A stretch of DNA of 64,000 nt from Clostridiales bacterium (GTDB lineage: Bacteria > Bacillota > Clostridia > Christensenellales > Borkfalkiaceae): assembly GCA_015069295.1 (NCBI GenBank), contig SVIW01000001.1, positions 161,493 to 225,492 of the forward strand. The letters are read 5' to 3'. The translations under genes and the position numbers were made by a program. The notes under the pieces are model-generated. The model did no database searches, had not been told where the DNA came from, and saw only the letters and a list, made by a program, of their open reading frames with translations. This document shows positions 18,301-27,603 of this stretch, piece by piece; position 1 is the first letter of the stretch; each line of letters starts with the position of its first letter.

Positions 18301-18575
18301 AGCTGCGCGTAGGCGGGGAGTTAGCGGCACCCTATATCTGCAATCCGCTATAGCAGAGCCGAATGCCTTTCTCGACGGAGTTTATGGGAGGTTTGCGCGC
18401 CGTAAGGAATGTTGATAGCAAGGTCTTATGCAACGTAATGCCGTGAACCGTGTCAGGACAGGAATGTAGCAGCTCTAAGCGGATGTTTGCGTGTGCCATA
18501 AGGTAGCTTTGCAGGAGTCACCTGCGGCGTTTCCGCTTCGGTAAATTTCGGCAAAAAAGGATCGCGCAGTTTTTT
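18301..18575 (+). ncRNA. ffs: Signal recognition particle RNA, large Gram-positive type
   Basis: The RNA has both domains of the Bacillus/Clostridium type. The Alu-domain part near the 5' end reads GGCGGGGAGTTAGCGGCACC and then TGCAATCCGCTATAGCAGAG, very close to B. subtilis scRNA. The SRP54-binding hairpin is at about 18450-18475 (GTGTCAGGACAGGAATGTAG). The 5' CTGCGCG pairs with CGCGCAG at 18563-18569, followed by a run of T that serves as terminator, giving about 270 nt. It is the RNA core that targets membrane and secreted proteins. It is convergent with dinB. Confidence 0.95.
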
Positions 18576-18600
18576 TTCGCCGTTTTTTATTTAAAAAACG

Positions 18601-18640
18601 GAAGCGCTATCGGAAAACCTAGTTTTTCGGTAGCGCTTCT
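18601..18640 (-). terminator. Terminator after dinB, possibly bidirectional
   Basis: GAAGCGCTACCGAAAAA and its complement form a long stem with a five-base loop; on the minus strand CCGTTTTTTA follows. It is about 90 bases after the dinB stop, and could also stop leftover SRP RNA transcription. Confidence 0.75.
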
Positions 18641-18728
18641 TTATCTTCACGACAAAAAAATTTCTTTTCCCGTCGATAGAAACAGTATCGGCGGTTTTTT
18701 AATTTTTATACAGCTTTTTTTAATTTTT

Positions 18729-19970
18729 TTAAGTTTCCTCTTTTTTTCCGCGAATATCCAGACCGTTTAGTTTTTCGTCTTCCATTACTACCCCGCGCTG
18801 CACGGTCGAATAACCGTATTTTTCGCGCAATTTCGCCACCGCTTCTTCCGCACGCTCTCGTTTTTGATACCCCGATTTCTCGCCCTCTAAAAGCGAATCA
18901 ATAGTCAACTGTTCGACGTGATAATCAAATCCCGAAAGCGTAATCCCTAACAATCGTACTTTCTTATCCGTTGGATATTGACGGCAAAACAATTCGAACG
19001 CAGCCTTGGCGATATCTCCGCAAAGCGCCGTAGCAGGTATTTTCGTTTGCCACGAATAAAATTTTAATTCGGGATCGCGCACGACGATATGCACCGTATT
19101 TGCGCGCCCGACGTCCGCCGCACGCAAACGCGCGGCTACGCTTTCCGCAAGGGCGTAAAACCAACGTTTTACATCCTCCTTAGAGGAGATGTCTTTCGAT
19201 AACGTCGTCGAATTCCCTATCGATTTTACATCCTCTTTTTTCTTCTCCGATTTTACGGGTTCAACGTCTTCGCCACGCGCGTAAACGCGTAACTGCCTGC
19301 CTCGTTTTCCAAATCTTTCCGATATCCAAGACTCGTTAGAATTCGCCAAATCGCCTATCGTTTTTATCCCTAATTTTTGAAAACTTTCCGCCGTCGCCTT
19401 TCCCACGAACAGCAAATCGGTTACGGGCAAGCCCCATATTTTTTCTTTAAAGTCTTCCCTGGAAATTTCAGTAACGGCGTCCGGTTTTTTCATTTCGGAA
19501 GCAAGCTTTGCAAAAACCTTATTAAAGCTGACGCCTATCGATACGGTTAATCCTAACTCCGCCTTTACGTCCGCGCGAATTTTTTCGGCAATTTCCCGAC
19601 CGCTGCCGAAAAGAAAGGTACTTTCCGTCATATCCATCGCACATTCGTCAATGCTACATTCTTCAATACAATCGGTATACCGACCGTAAATTGCCACGAC
19701 TTTCTCCGAATAGCGTTTATAATCGTGATAATGCGACCCGACCATCTGTACGTCAGGACATTTTTTTAGTGCCGAATATACCGTCTCCGCCGTTTTAATC
19801 CCGTATCTCTTCGCCTCCTCGTTTTTCGCCAAAACGATACCGTGCCGCTCTTTCGGATCACCGCAAACAATCAGCGGTTTTCCTGCCAAAGACGGGTTTT
19901 TCGCTATTTCCACCGAGGCAAAAAAGTTGTTGAGGTCAGAATATAAAATTACCCGTTCCCGCTTTTCCAT
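18729..19970 (-). CDS. dinB: DNA polymerase IV (Y-family translesion polymerase)
   Basis: This error-prone polymerase bypasses damaged bases. Catalytic acidic motifs are present: YSDLNNFFASVE at the N terminus (Asp12) and ECSIDECAMD near residue 105. The helix-hairpin-helix region and the little-finger domain follow, to 413 residues. The steric-gate region YSDLNNFF has two Asn residues where YxDxDxFFA is usual; the second acidic residue of that motif is therefore Asn, though the first is kept. AAGGAGG precedes the start. It is second in an operon behind the thioredoxin reductase-like gene. Confidence 0.93.
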   Translation of the reverse strand: MEKRERVILYSDLNNFFASVEIAKNPSLAGKPLIVCGDPKERHGIVLAKNEEAKRYGIKTAETVYSALKKCPDVQMVGSHYHDYKRYSEKVVAIYGRYTDCIEECSIDECAMDMTESTFLFGSGREIAEKIRADVKAELGLTVSIGVSFNKVFAKLASEMKKPDAVTEISREDFKEKIWGLPVTDLLFVGKATAESFQKLGIKTIGDLANSNESWISERFGKRGRQLRVYARGEDVEPVKSEKKKEDVKSIGNSTTLSKDISSKEDVKRWFYALAESVAARLRAADVGRANTVHIVVRDPELKFYSWQTKIPATALCGDIAKAAFELFCRQYPTDKKVRLLGITLSGFDYHVEQLTIDSLLEGEKSGYQKRERAEEAVAKLREKYGYSTVQRGVVMEDEKLNGLDIRGKKEET

Positions 19971-20006
19971 CTTTACCTCCTTTTTTATTTCAATGCGTAC
20001 CTGCCC

Positions 20007-20873
20007 CTATCCTTTCAAAAACGTACTGACGGAATGAGCGGCAATATTCCCTTCTCCCACCGCCTTGGCGTATTGGTAAGGTCTGCCCGTACAATCGCCT
20101 GCGGCAAATAAACCTTTGATATTCGTAGACATATCCCGCTCCACGAGAACGTGTCCCTCTGCCGTTTTTAAGCCCCCGACAAGCGCGGCGGGAGAAACGC
20201 TTTCCCGCAACATAAAAACGCCGTCCACGGACAATTCTTGCTCCTCTGCCCCAGCAGGCGCAGAGAATACAAGCTTTTCCACCCGCATTTTTCCGTCGAT
20301 TTTCTTGGGCATTTTGAGTATCTTTTCAATATTTTCCCGTTCAATTTCCACCCCTTTATAGAGGGGGATAAGATAGACCTTTTTTGCAAAATCGGCAAGA
20401 TAGCCAATTTCGTGTTCAAGCCTTTTAGAAGTACAAACGACGGCGATGGTTTTTCCCTTATATAAAAACCCGTCGCAGGTGGCGCAATAACTAACCCCGC
20501 GCCCTAAAAAAGAGTCTTCGCCCTCGATTTGTTTTACCGCCTCAACCCCGCACGCAAGGATTACCGTCTTCGATTCATAGCTGTTTCCCGCCTGCGTTAA
20601 AATAGTAAAGCGGTCTTTCAACGCGTACACGCCTGCCACCTTTTCTTCCGTAATGGCGATATCTGCTTCTTTTAACTGCGCCGTTAACGCCTCGACGAAG
20701 CTTTTTCCCGAAACGTTTGAAAGTCCCGGATAATTGCGAATAAGCTCTGCTTTTGCAATTTTTTCGCTTAACGTACTTACGCCAAATAAAAGAAACGTCT
20801 TTCCGTTTGCCTGCAAGGTCAACGCCGCAGAAATCCCTGCCGTACCGCTGCCGATGATAATACAATCTAACAT
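20007..20873 (-). CDS. Thioredoxin reductase-like flavoprotein lacking NADPH-binding motifs
   Basis: The FAD motif GSGTAG is at residues 8-13 and the redox pair CATC at 130-133, as in bacterial thioredoxin reductase. The NADPH part is different: the usual VVGGGDSA is replaced by VVCTSKRLEHE, and the HRR loop by IPLYKG. Known ferredoxin-dependent flavin thioredoxin reductases of Clostridia lack these motifs in the same way, so that is the likelier role. The start is the ATG at 20873 (TAGGAG upstream); the longer frame begins before the promoter -10 box. The length of 288 residues is short for TrxB. Confidence 0.85.
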   Translation of the reverse strand: MLDCIIIGSGTAGISAALTLQANGKTFLLFGVSTLSEKIAKAELIRNYPGLSNVSGKSFVEALTAQLKEADIAITEEKVAGVYALKDRFTILTQAGNSYESKTVILACGVEAVKQIEGEDSFLGRGVSYCATCDGFLYKGKTIAVVCTSKRLEHEIGYLADFAKKVYLIPLYKGVEIERENIEKILKMPKKIDGKMRVEKLVFSAPAGAEEQELSVDGVFMLRESVSPAALVGGLKTAEGHVLVERDMSTNIKGLFAAGDCTGRPYQYAKAVGEGNIAAHSVSTFLKG

Positions 20874-20895
20874 ACCCGTTCTCCTAAGTAAAAAC

Positions 20896-20924
20896 AGTAT
20901 ACCACCTTTTCTTGAAAAAATCAA
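20896..20924 (-). promoter_or_regulatory. Promoter of the trxB-like/dinB operon
   Basis: On the minus strand TTGATT (20924-20919) and TATACT (20901-20896) are 17 bases apart and lie just before the ribosome-binding site. Confidence 0.75.
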
Positions 20925-20943
20925 CGTTTAAAGCGCAATTAGC

Positions 20944-20992
20944 AAAAAAACGACCCGTTGGCCTACCATACGGTTTAAAGCCCAACGGGTCG
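20944..20992 (-). terminator. Terminator of the ABC transporter/DUF4838 operon
   Basis: CGACCCGTTGGGC pairs with GCCAACGGGTCG around a loop of about 17 bases, and TTTTTTT follows on the minus strand, just after the stop at 21001. Confidence 0.9.
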
Positions 20993-21000
20993 CAAAAATA

Positions 21001-21633
21001 TTAAGAATTTAACGCTGCGTATACAATTACAGGAATCTTCAAAGTCGCCTGACCGTCTTCGTAGTTCGCCGTTATCGTAACCGTCGCGTTGCCTTCGCCA
21101 AGCGCAACGACCTTGCCGTTTTCCACCTTAGCAACGCCCTCGTTTTCCACGCTATACGTTACTTCAGCGCCCTCCACGACCTCGTCGCCAAGTTTTACCT
21201 CTGCCCGTAACTCGAACGTATCGCCGACGTACAGACTAAGTTCTTCGTGCGCAACCGCAATCGAGAGCATAGGCGTCGTTTCTTCCGCAGAAACGGTAAT
21301 AAGGCATCTTGCAACGGAGTCCCCAAACGAGGCGTAGCAAATCGTTTCCCCTTCTGCAAGCGCCGTAACAACCCCTTTATCGGATACCTGCGCAATCTCT
21401 TTATCACGGATTGACCAGAACACGAATACGTTGTTTTTAGAGGCAACTACTTCCAGTTGTACCGATTCGCCAACAGCCATAAAGACTTCATTTTCAACAA
21501 ACTCAACGGTTATCTCCTGTTTGGGCGAACTCGATTGGCTTATCTCATTTTGCGATTCTTCCTCTTCTCCGCAAGCAGCAAAACAAAACAAGCCTATCAG
21601 CACCGTCAAGATACAATATAATATCTTCTTCAT
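21001..21633 (-). CDS. Lipoprotein with two bacterial Ig-like (BIG2-type) domains
   Basis: The signal peptide ends in a lipobox at FCFAAC (Cys21), followed by an acidic, Ser-rich linker (GEEEESQNEISQSSS). Two Ig-like domains follow, at about residues 43-115 and 125-205, with the typical GESVQLEV...GVVTALAEGETICYA and GDTFELRA...GKVVALGEGNATVTI pattern of BIG2. It should be anchored on the outer membrane face and act in binding or spacing. It is the last gene of the operon with the DUF4838 lipoprotein and the sugar transporter. No catalytic domain is seen. Confidence 0.85.
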   Translation of the reverse strand: MKKILYCILTVLIGLFCFAACGEEEESQNEISQSSSPKQEITVEFVENEVFMAVGESVQLEVVASKNNVFVFWSIRDKEIAQVSDKGVVTALAEGETICYASFGDSVARCLITVSAEETTPMLSIAVAHEELSLYVGDTFELRAEVKLGDEVVEGAEVTYSVENEGVAKVENGKVVALGEGNATVTITANYEDGQATLKIPVIVYAALNS

Positions 21634-21645
21634 ACAATCCTCCTA

Positions 21646-23586
21646 TCAGTTGAGAAGGCCTTCAAACCCAGACCCTTCCTTTACCTCGGAAAGCTTAAAC
21701 AGGTTTACGTAGTATTTAAACTCTTCCTTCAACGCTGCGTAATCCTCTTCGGACTGGTACCCAGAAAGGAGCGTCAAGTTGATATAAATAATCGACAACT
21801 CTTCCTTTTTGATTCTGTTTTTCAACTTCAAATACAAATCGGGATCGCTTTCTTTATACTTCTCGATGCTTGCAAACGCCTTGTCAAAACACTCTTCCAT
21901 CGTCTCAACAACGTACGGCGTCCACAATTCGCTATTTTGTACCCCAGCGTAAATACCGCCGTCCATAGGGTCAACCACGTTTCGATAGTACGTATATCTA
22001 TCACGGATAATTTTATAATACTCGTACAGATATTCCGCAGCGTCTTTATAATAGTTCTTCATAAACTTACGCACGAGATCCTCATAGGAAAGGTTTATAT
22101 CCCACATCAACGAAGATTGTACGTAAGCACGCATACTCTGGAAACAAGGGGTATAGGTATCCGCGCCCTGCGTCGTCATACAAGCAACCCCCATCTCCTT
22201 ACAAGTCTCGTACATTCCCTTCAAAGTACCGAAGTTGTCGAAATTAACGAGATACGCGGTAAAGTTGGTATCGTAGAGGTACATAATAAGCTGACCGTCT
22301 GCAATCGCTTTCCAGTCGCTAAGATTCTTGTAGTATTCCGCGTTCGCCTTGCTGTCGAATTGATACGCATAATTATAATAAATCGGCGTGTAGTAAATAT
22401 ACAAATCCTTGTTGGGTATTACCTTATCGCTGAAAGGAACGACTTTACCGTTTACCGTTTTTACGGGCGCTTCTTCTACGCCGTAATACGCGTAAACGAT
22501 GTATTTAACCTCTCTTCCCGGTTCGTTTTCCGCCAACCAAGCCGACGTCTTTTTAATGACGTTGTTCATAAACGCAATCTGCAAACCCGAAGGCTTTCCG
22601 GCAAATTCTTTCTTTGCCGATTCACATTTCTCGCAGGAACAAGTGCTTAAATTATCCTCTTGCCCGAACATAAAATATTCGGCGTCGGGATATTGCTGGA
22701 AGAGTTCGATAAACTTCTCTGCCGCAACCGTTTCAAGCACTTCACCGCCCGACCAGCAAAGCTGCAAATCCTTCGTGCCGTAGTTGCTAAACCAATCCGG
22801 ATGATGCTGTTGATAAGTAATCCCCTTACCACAGCCCGCAAGCCCGCAGGTACAAGCAGCGTTCGGGTTGATATATAACGAAGCCTGACCGTGTCCGTAC
22901 CGAATGAAACCAAAGCTTTCGCTGGGGTATACCATACGGTAACGCATTGCGGTAATACTGTCGTCGCGAAGCTCTGCCTTTCGAATCATACGCATTTCGA
23001 AAGAAGGATTTACGGTAACGTCTTTGTAGTCATACAAAGGAATTTCCGTCCGCTTCTCAATGAGGATTTCGTCTTCTGCAAAGAATTCGTATCCAACCGT
23101 ATCGTAAAGGAAGTCGTAAACCCCGTAAAGCACGCCGCTGCTGCTCGTGAAATCAGGACAGGAAATATAAATATTATTTTCTACCGTCGTGATGTAGTAG
23201 CCCGATTCTACGATGTTGCTTTCCGAAAGGGTAACGCCTACCTTTTTATCCCAAAGCGAAGTATGTCCTAAGGAAATGACTCTGTCTTCTTTCTTTAACT
23301 CGTTTTCCGTCAAGATAGGAAGCGCGTGTCCCGTAGAAACCCCGAGATTTTGCGCCAATTCGTTTGCCGCAAAGTTCTCGTAATAGTTCGCGTCGTCGCG
23401 AATCAAAATGCTGTATTCGCTGATGCTGTTCGCATAAAGGTATTCGCCTTGCACAACCGAGAGCACTTCGGAAGAATTTCCCGTCGTTTCTCCTTGCTCC
23501 GTCGTATCCGAGCAAGCCGCGCACGCAAATAATAAAGCGGAACACGCTATTGACGTAACTACTTGAAATATTTTACTTTTCTTCAT
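21646..23586 (-). CDS. DUF4838 lipoprotein, alpha-glucuronidase-like glycosidase candidate
   Basis: A lipobox (LFACAAC) precedes a 646-residue surface protein. The N-terminal part (about 50-190) resembles the non-catalytic domain found in front of GH20/GH67 enzymes; the central part matches DUF4838, with motifs HHPDWFSNYG, QLCWSGGEV and MFGQEDNLSTCSCEKC. A Cys-rich knot (CTCGLAGCGKG) is present. Related proteins are common in glycan loci, but I know of no settled activity. Its operon with a sugar ABC transporter suggests it trims or binds the imported glycan. The fold assignment is from pattern memory. Confidence 0.78.
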   Translation of the reverse strand: MKKSKIFQVVTSIACSALLFACAACSDTTEQGETTGNSSEVLSVVQGEYLYANSISEYSILIRDDANYYENFAANELAQNLGVSTGHALPILTENELKKEDRVISLGHTSLWDKKVGVTLSESNIVESGYYITTVENNIYISCPDFTSSSGVLYGVYDFLYDTVGYEFFAEDEILIEKRTEIPLYDYKDVTVNPSFEMRMIRKAELRDDSITAMRYRMVYPSESFGFIRYGHGQASLYINPNAACTCGLAGCGKGITYQQHHPDWFSNYGTKDLQLCWSGGEVLETVAAEKFIELFQQYPDAEYFMFGQEDNLSTCSCEKCESAKKEFAGKPSGLQIAFMNNVIKKTSAWLAENEPGREVKYIVYAYYGVEEAPVKTVNGKVVPFSDKVIPNKDLYIYYTPIYYNYAYQFDSKANAEYYKNLSDWKAIADGQLIMYLYDTNFTAYLVNFDNFGTLKGMYETCKEMGVACMTTQGADTYTPCFQSMRAYVQSSLMWDINLSYEDLVRKFMKNYYKDAAEYLYEYYKIIRDRYTYYRNVVDPMDGGIYAGVQNSELWTPYVVETMEECFDKAFASIEKYKESDPDLYLKLKNRIKKEELSIIYINLTLLSGYQSEEDYAALKEEFKYYVNLFKLSEVKEGSGFEGLLN

Positions 23587-23598
23587 ACGTATCCCTCC

Positions 23599-26500
23599 TT
23601 ATTTTACCATAAACTCAATTTCGTGTACCGTGTAGTTGTAATACTCGTCGTACGCCAATACTCTCAACACGTATTTGCCCTTAGATTCTACCTTGAAGGT
23701 ATTGCTATCCACCTTAAAGCTATCGTTGTACAGCTCGTTGTCCTTGTTAAGCATAGAAGTAACCTTGCCGTTTTCAATATATTGCAACAAGCGCATTTCG
23801 TTGTTCGGCAAAATCAGCATAACTTGAACGTAACATTTATCGTTATCCTTTGCGCTGCAAGTAGGAATTGCAACGTTGCTGCCCAACGTATATTCTTTCT
23901 TCAAGGTATTCTTAATGGTAAGCGAAGGCGCAGTTTCGTCTCTTACGATCATCGTGTTAGGATCGCTTACGCTGTTGCCCGCAGTGTCTTCTGCGTAATA
24001 GGTTACCAAATATTTTCCCGCTTCGTTCATAACGATATCCAACGGTTTCGAGGCAGGACCTTTTGCCAACAGTTTTCCGTCGGAGGTTTCGACCGTAACG
24101 GTAAATTCTACGATTTGTCCAAGCACGTCGTTTGCGTACGCCGTGGGAATGTTTGCCTTTTTCCCAAGCTTTTGATAGATAACGAATTCTCCGTCTAACG
24201 TAATGACGGGATTCGTATCATCTTCCGCAAACTCTTTACTCGATCTTTCGTGTCCCATCGATTGATTGCAAAGTCTTCTAAGATTAATCTTAGACTCGCT
24301 GTACACGCCTTCAAAGGACAAACCGAAATACAACGCGTCGGAGAACCCTTCAAAAGGCTCGCCGTTGTCGTAGGCAACAATCGTCGCAACCGCTTCGCCG
24401 CTTGCGTCAATTATCCTCGACCCGTCGTTGGAGAGCTTGAAATTCAAGTCGCCACCGCTGGTCGTGTACTCGACTTTTTCTTTTTGACCGTTCGGTTGGA
24501 TAAACCAGGAATTGTCGCCTTTATCATAATAGAAGTGCAACGAAACGGACAAATTTTGATCCTTTGCGTCCACGAGCGTAATGGTCATCTTCGAGAAATT
24601 CAGCCATTCGCCTTCATAGGAGAGACCCGCGATAAATTCGTTCGAATACAATTCTTTTACAAATTCCACCTTACCGTCGTTGGCAAACGAAAACTGCAAA
24701 TATTTCTTTTCGTAGAGAATTTCTACGCCGTTTTCGATATAGAAATACTCGTCCTTATCTCTGCCGTCGCCGGTATCCACGACGGGAATGACCGTAGACC
24801 ATTCGTTGCTTCCCGTTTCGCCGTCGACAACGTATTTAATTTCCGCCTCCGTCTCCTCGCCGCTTAAAGTAAAGCTGCCGTCTACCAACTCGCCGTTTAC
24901 GTAAACGTTGCAAGGCAGGCTAACGATTTTACCGTCTACCGTTTCGATGACGAACGCCTGCGGTAATTCGTAGGTGAACCCTTTAAACAGGATTTTTTCG
25001 AACGTAGGATATTCCACGAAGACGGGCCCGTCCGTTTCCATAGAAGAAACGGTAATAACGCCGTACTGTACGGAATCCAAATAATCGGTTACTTTGTAAA
25101 CGACTTTATATTCGCCAAGCTCGGTAAGCAACAACGAATCTTTTACGTCCAAAACTTCTTTGCTGGGACTGTACACGGTACGCTCAACCGCCAATTTCCC
25201 GCTTCCGCCAAACAACGAAACTTGCGAAGCTTGGGGGATATATACCGTCTGATATGCCTGCGCGGAAATTTCAGGTTCGTCAAGGGAGATGAAAATTTCC
25301 GGCACGTGGTCCATAACGGAAATTTCCTTCGTTACTTGGGTTTTATTGCCCGACAAGTCTTCGGCGGTGTATACGACTTCGTAATTGCCCATATACTTCA
25401 CGAAAAAGCTTTCGCCGTCGCAATCTACGTTGATTTTCTTGCCGTCTTCCGCCAAATAGTATACGGAAACGTCCGTTTTCAGCTGCTTATCAAGGTTATC
25501 CTTTGCCGTAAAGGGAATAATCGGGAAACTTTGATTGAGAACAGCTACGGGCTGCGCCGCAGTTTCATCGTAATCCAAAACAATCGAAGGCGCAACTTCG
25601 TCTGCGATATCCTTAGAAAAATCGTAATCGCCGTACGATTTAATCAACAATTTACCCGTCGATTTGGAAAAGTTGCTTGCGGTAACTTGTACGGTTACTT
25701 CTTCGGAAGTAAATCCGCCCCAAGGATTCCCCTTATAATTTGCCACGTCGTCAAGGTCGTTGACCATTATTTTTTCCGCGTCAAGATTGGATTTCGGTCC
25801 GCAATAGATACGTCTTTCCGCGTTATCAATCGCAATAGAAACCGAAAATTCGGAAACGGTAATATCTTTACGGCTTTCCCCTACGTGTCCAAGCCCGCGG
25901 AAGCTGTGCTCTATCTGCGCGCCGTAGTTTACGGTGTGGAAGGTCGAACCTTCATACCCGCCGATTTGTTGACCGTTTGCGCCCACGCGGATATAAGAAA
26001 CCTGCCCGTCGCCGTCGAGAGTGTTCGACGAATTGATAACGATTTCCACGTAATTGTCGGGATTGTCTGCGTCCGTAATTTTTACCGTAAGGCGTTCAAA
26101 ATCCGTTTCCTTGAACACACTGGGTATAACGATCATATCGATAACATTATAATCTTTGGTCAAGTTTTCCGTTTTGATGTTCGCAGTAAAGGTAACGGAT
26201 TGCCCTGCTTGGAAATTAACAATTCCGCCGTAAATCTCGTTTTTAATTTCGTACGGGCTGTCTACTTCGTATTTACCATAGCTTACCGTCGCGCCGTTTG
26301 TCGAGACGATAATGTCCTTGGGTTTACGAAGCGCCAAATAGCTTTGCGTTTCTTCCACTCTTTCGCCGCTTACCGTAGCAAAGTAAGTAACTTCATACCA
26401 ACCTGCTTGTTCTGCCGCAAAGCTTTTGCCAGTGTAAACGCCGCCGCTTGGATACGTAACCGTAAATCCTTCGGCTTTTACCGATGCGCCGCCCACGGAA

Positions 26501-26676
26501 AGCGTATGCTCTTCCGCAACGACGACGTCTCCTACGTAAATTTCTTCATATGCCGTTTCCGCGGCAAACGCGTTTATGTTTTCGTTCGTTTCCCCCATAA
26601 ATAAGAAGGCAAAACAACTAAGCACAAGCGCGATTATTGCACAGAAACAGATTTTCATTTTTCTTTCAATTTTCAT
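23599..26676 (-). CDS. Large secreted multi-Ig-like protein
   Basis: The 1025-residue protein has a signal peptide (about 1-38, ending NAFAAE) and no visible anchor at the C terminus. Several Ig-like or cadherin-like domains can be seen, with repeated endings of the type GNYEVVYTAEDLSGN, GEYKVVYKVTD, GKYLVTYYAEDTAGN and GKYVLRVLAYDEY, as in DUF5011/HYR-type modules. Between them are lectin-like beta-rich stretches (170-350 and 640-840). It starts directly at the permease stop (TAA-ATG). I infer a glycan-binding or scaffolding role outside the cell; no catalytic residues are evident. Confidence 0.75.
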   Translation of the reverse strand: MKIERKMKICFCAIIALVLSCFAFLFMGETNENINAFAAETAYEEIYVGDVVVAEEHTLSVGGASVKAEGFTVTYPSGGVYTGKSFAAEQAGWYEVTYFATVSGERVEETQSYLALRKPKDIIVSTNGATVSYGKYEVDSPYEIKNEIYGGIVNFQAGQSVTFTANIKTENLTKDYNVIDMIVIPSVFKETDFERLTVKITDADNPDNYVEIVINSSNTLDGDGQVSYIRVGANGQQIGGYEGSTFHTVNYGAQIEHSFRGLGHVGESRKDITVSEFSVSIAIDNAERRIYCGPKSNLDAEKIMVNDLDDVANYKGNPWGGFTSEEVTVQVTASNFSKSTGKLLIKSYGDYDFSKDIADEVAPSIVLDYDETAAQPVAVLNQSFPIIPFTAKDNLDKQLKTDVSVYYLAEDGKKINVDCDGESFFVKYMGNYEVVYTAEDLSGNKTQVTKEISVMDHVPEIFISLDEPEISAQAYQTVYIPQASQVSLFGGSGKLAVERTVYSPSKEVLDVKDSLLLTELGEYKVVYKVTDYLDSVQYGVITVSSMETDGPVFVEYPTFEKILFKGFTYELPQAFVIETVDGKIVSLPCNVYVNGELVDGSFTLSGEETEAEIKYVVDGETGSNEWSTVIPVVDTGDGRDKDEYFYIENGVEILYEKKYLQFSFANDGKVEFVKELYSNEFIAGLSYEGEWLNFSKMTITLVDAKDQNLSVSLHFYYDKGDNSWFIQPNGQKEKVEYTTSGGDLNFKLSNDGSRIIDASGEAVATIVAYDNGEPFEGFSDALYFGLSFEGVYSESKINLRRLCNQSMGHERSSKEFAEDDTNPVITLDGEFVIYQKLGKKANIPTAYANDVLGQIVEFTVTVETSDGKLLAKGPASKPLDIVMNEAGKYLVTYYAEDTAGNSVSDPNTMIVRDETAPSLTIKNTLKKEYTLGSNVAIPTCSAKDNDKCYVQVMLILPNNEMRLLQYIENGKVTSMLNKDNELYNDSFKVDSNTFKVESKGKYVLRVLAYDEYYNYTVHEIEFMVK

Positions 26677-27603
26677 TTACCCTTTGATGCCTCCAACTGA
26701 TAAATTAACGTTGAGCTTTCTGTTGAAAATTCCATAAAATACGACGATCGGCAACGCCATCAAACAAATACCTGCCAAACGAACGGGTATATGGTTAATT
26801 TCATCCGGGTCAGTCAATACGGAGAATTTGTACATACCCAAAGCCGCTACGGGATAAGAAGGAAGATATACCATAGGGATTTGGAAATCGTTCCAATAGA
26901 AGATAAACGCCAAAACGAATACCGTCGTAATCGTCCCCATCGCCAAGGGGAAGATAATTTTAACCATAACGCCAAAGGAGCTTGCCCCGTCGATTTTCGC
27001 CGCCTCGGTATAATCCTTTGGAATCATTTTAAACTGCGCGTAGAATATCAAGAAATAGGTATTCAAGAAGGACGCACGCATAATCCAAATTCCGGGGAAA
27101 GTATCGAAGATCCCCAAGCTATCTGCTACGGCAATTTCACTGGGCATTGCGCCGACGATGGGCAACGCTAAGGAAATAAGCACGAACGAATAGATAATAT
27201 TAGATAATCTAAATTTAAACCGTGCCGTCGCATAGCCCATAACGCAGGACGAAAGAGTAACCGTCAAAGCGCAACCGCCCGAATAGAGAAACGAGTTAAC
27301 AAATTGCGCGAAAATATTATAGCTTTTCTGCAGCCCTTCCCCGTCCCCCTCAAGAACGAAGTTCTGGAAGGCGATGACGTAGTTTTCAAAGGTAATCCCC
27401 ATCTTCGGGAACCAAATCGTGTTCGATTTTGCTAAACCGCCCTCAAAAAACGCTGCGCCGTATTTATATTCCCCTGCGTCTTTTACCGTCGTCATCAACA
27501 CCCAGAAAAGGGAAACGACCATAGAAAGCATATACAAGGCAAGGAGTACCGCAATCGCAATCGCAAATACGTTAACTTTCTTTTTCTTTACTTTCTTATC
27601 CAT
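26677..27603 (-). CDS. Carbohydrate ABC transporter permease, MalG-type
   Basis: This is an inner-membrane permease with about six membrane helices and the EAA loop EAAKIDGASSFGVMVKIIFP, which contacts the ATPase. The length of 308 residues and the C-terminal position of the EAA loop fit the MalG/CUT1 group. It pairs with the MalF-type gene directly upstream (one-base overlap) and the binding protein before it. No ATP-binding subunit is encoded in the operon, so a shared MsmX/MsmK-type ATPase is expected elsewhere. Confidence 0.93.
   Translation of the reverse strand: MDKKVKKKKVNVFAIAIAVLLALYMLSMVVSLFWVLMTTVKDAGEYKYGAAFFEGGLAKSNTIWFPKMGITFENYVIAFQNFVLEGDGEGLQKSYNIFAQFVNSFLYSGGCALTVTLSSCVMGYATARFKFRLSNIIYSFVLISLALPIVGAMPSEIAVADSLGIFDTFPGIWIMRASFLNTYFLIFYAQFKMIPKDYTEAAKIDGASSFGVMVKIIFPLAMGTITTVFVLAFIFYWNDFQIPMVYLPSYPVAALGMYKFSVLTDPDEINHIPVRLAGICLMALPIVVFYGIFNRKLNVNLSVGGIKG

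Noticed and set aside
25222..26604. A 460-codon plus-strand open frame opposite the multi-Ig gene
   Set aside because: It is antisense to a clear secreted protein with signal peptide and Ig-like repeats, has no ribosome-binding site, and its product is a basic sequence without recognisable domains.
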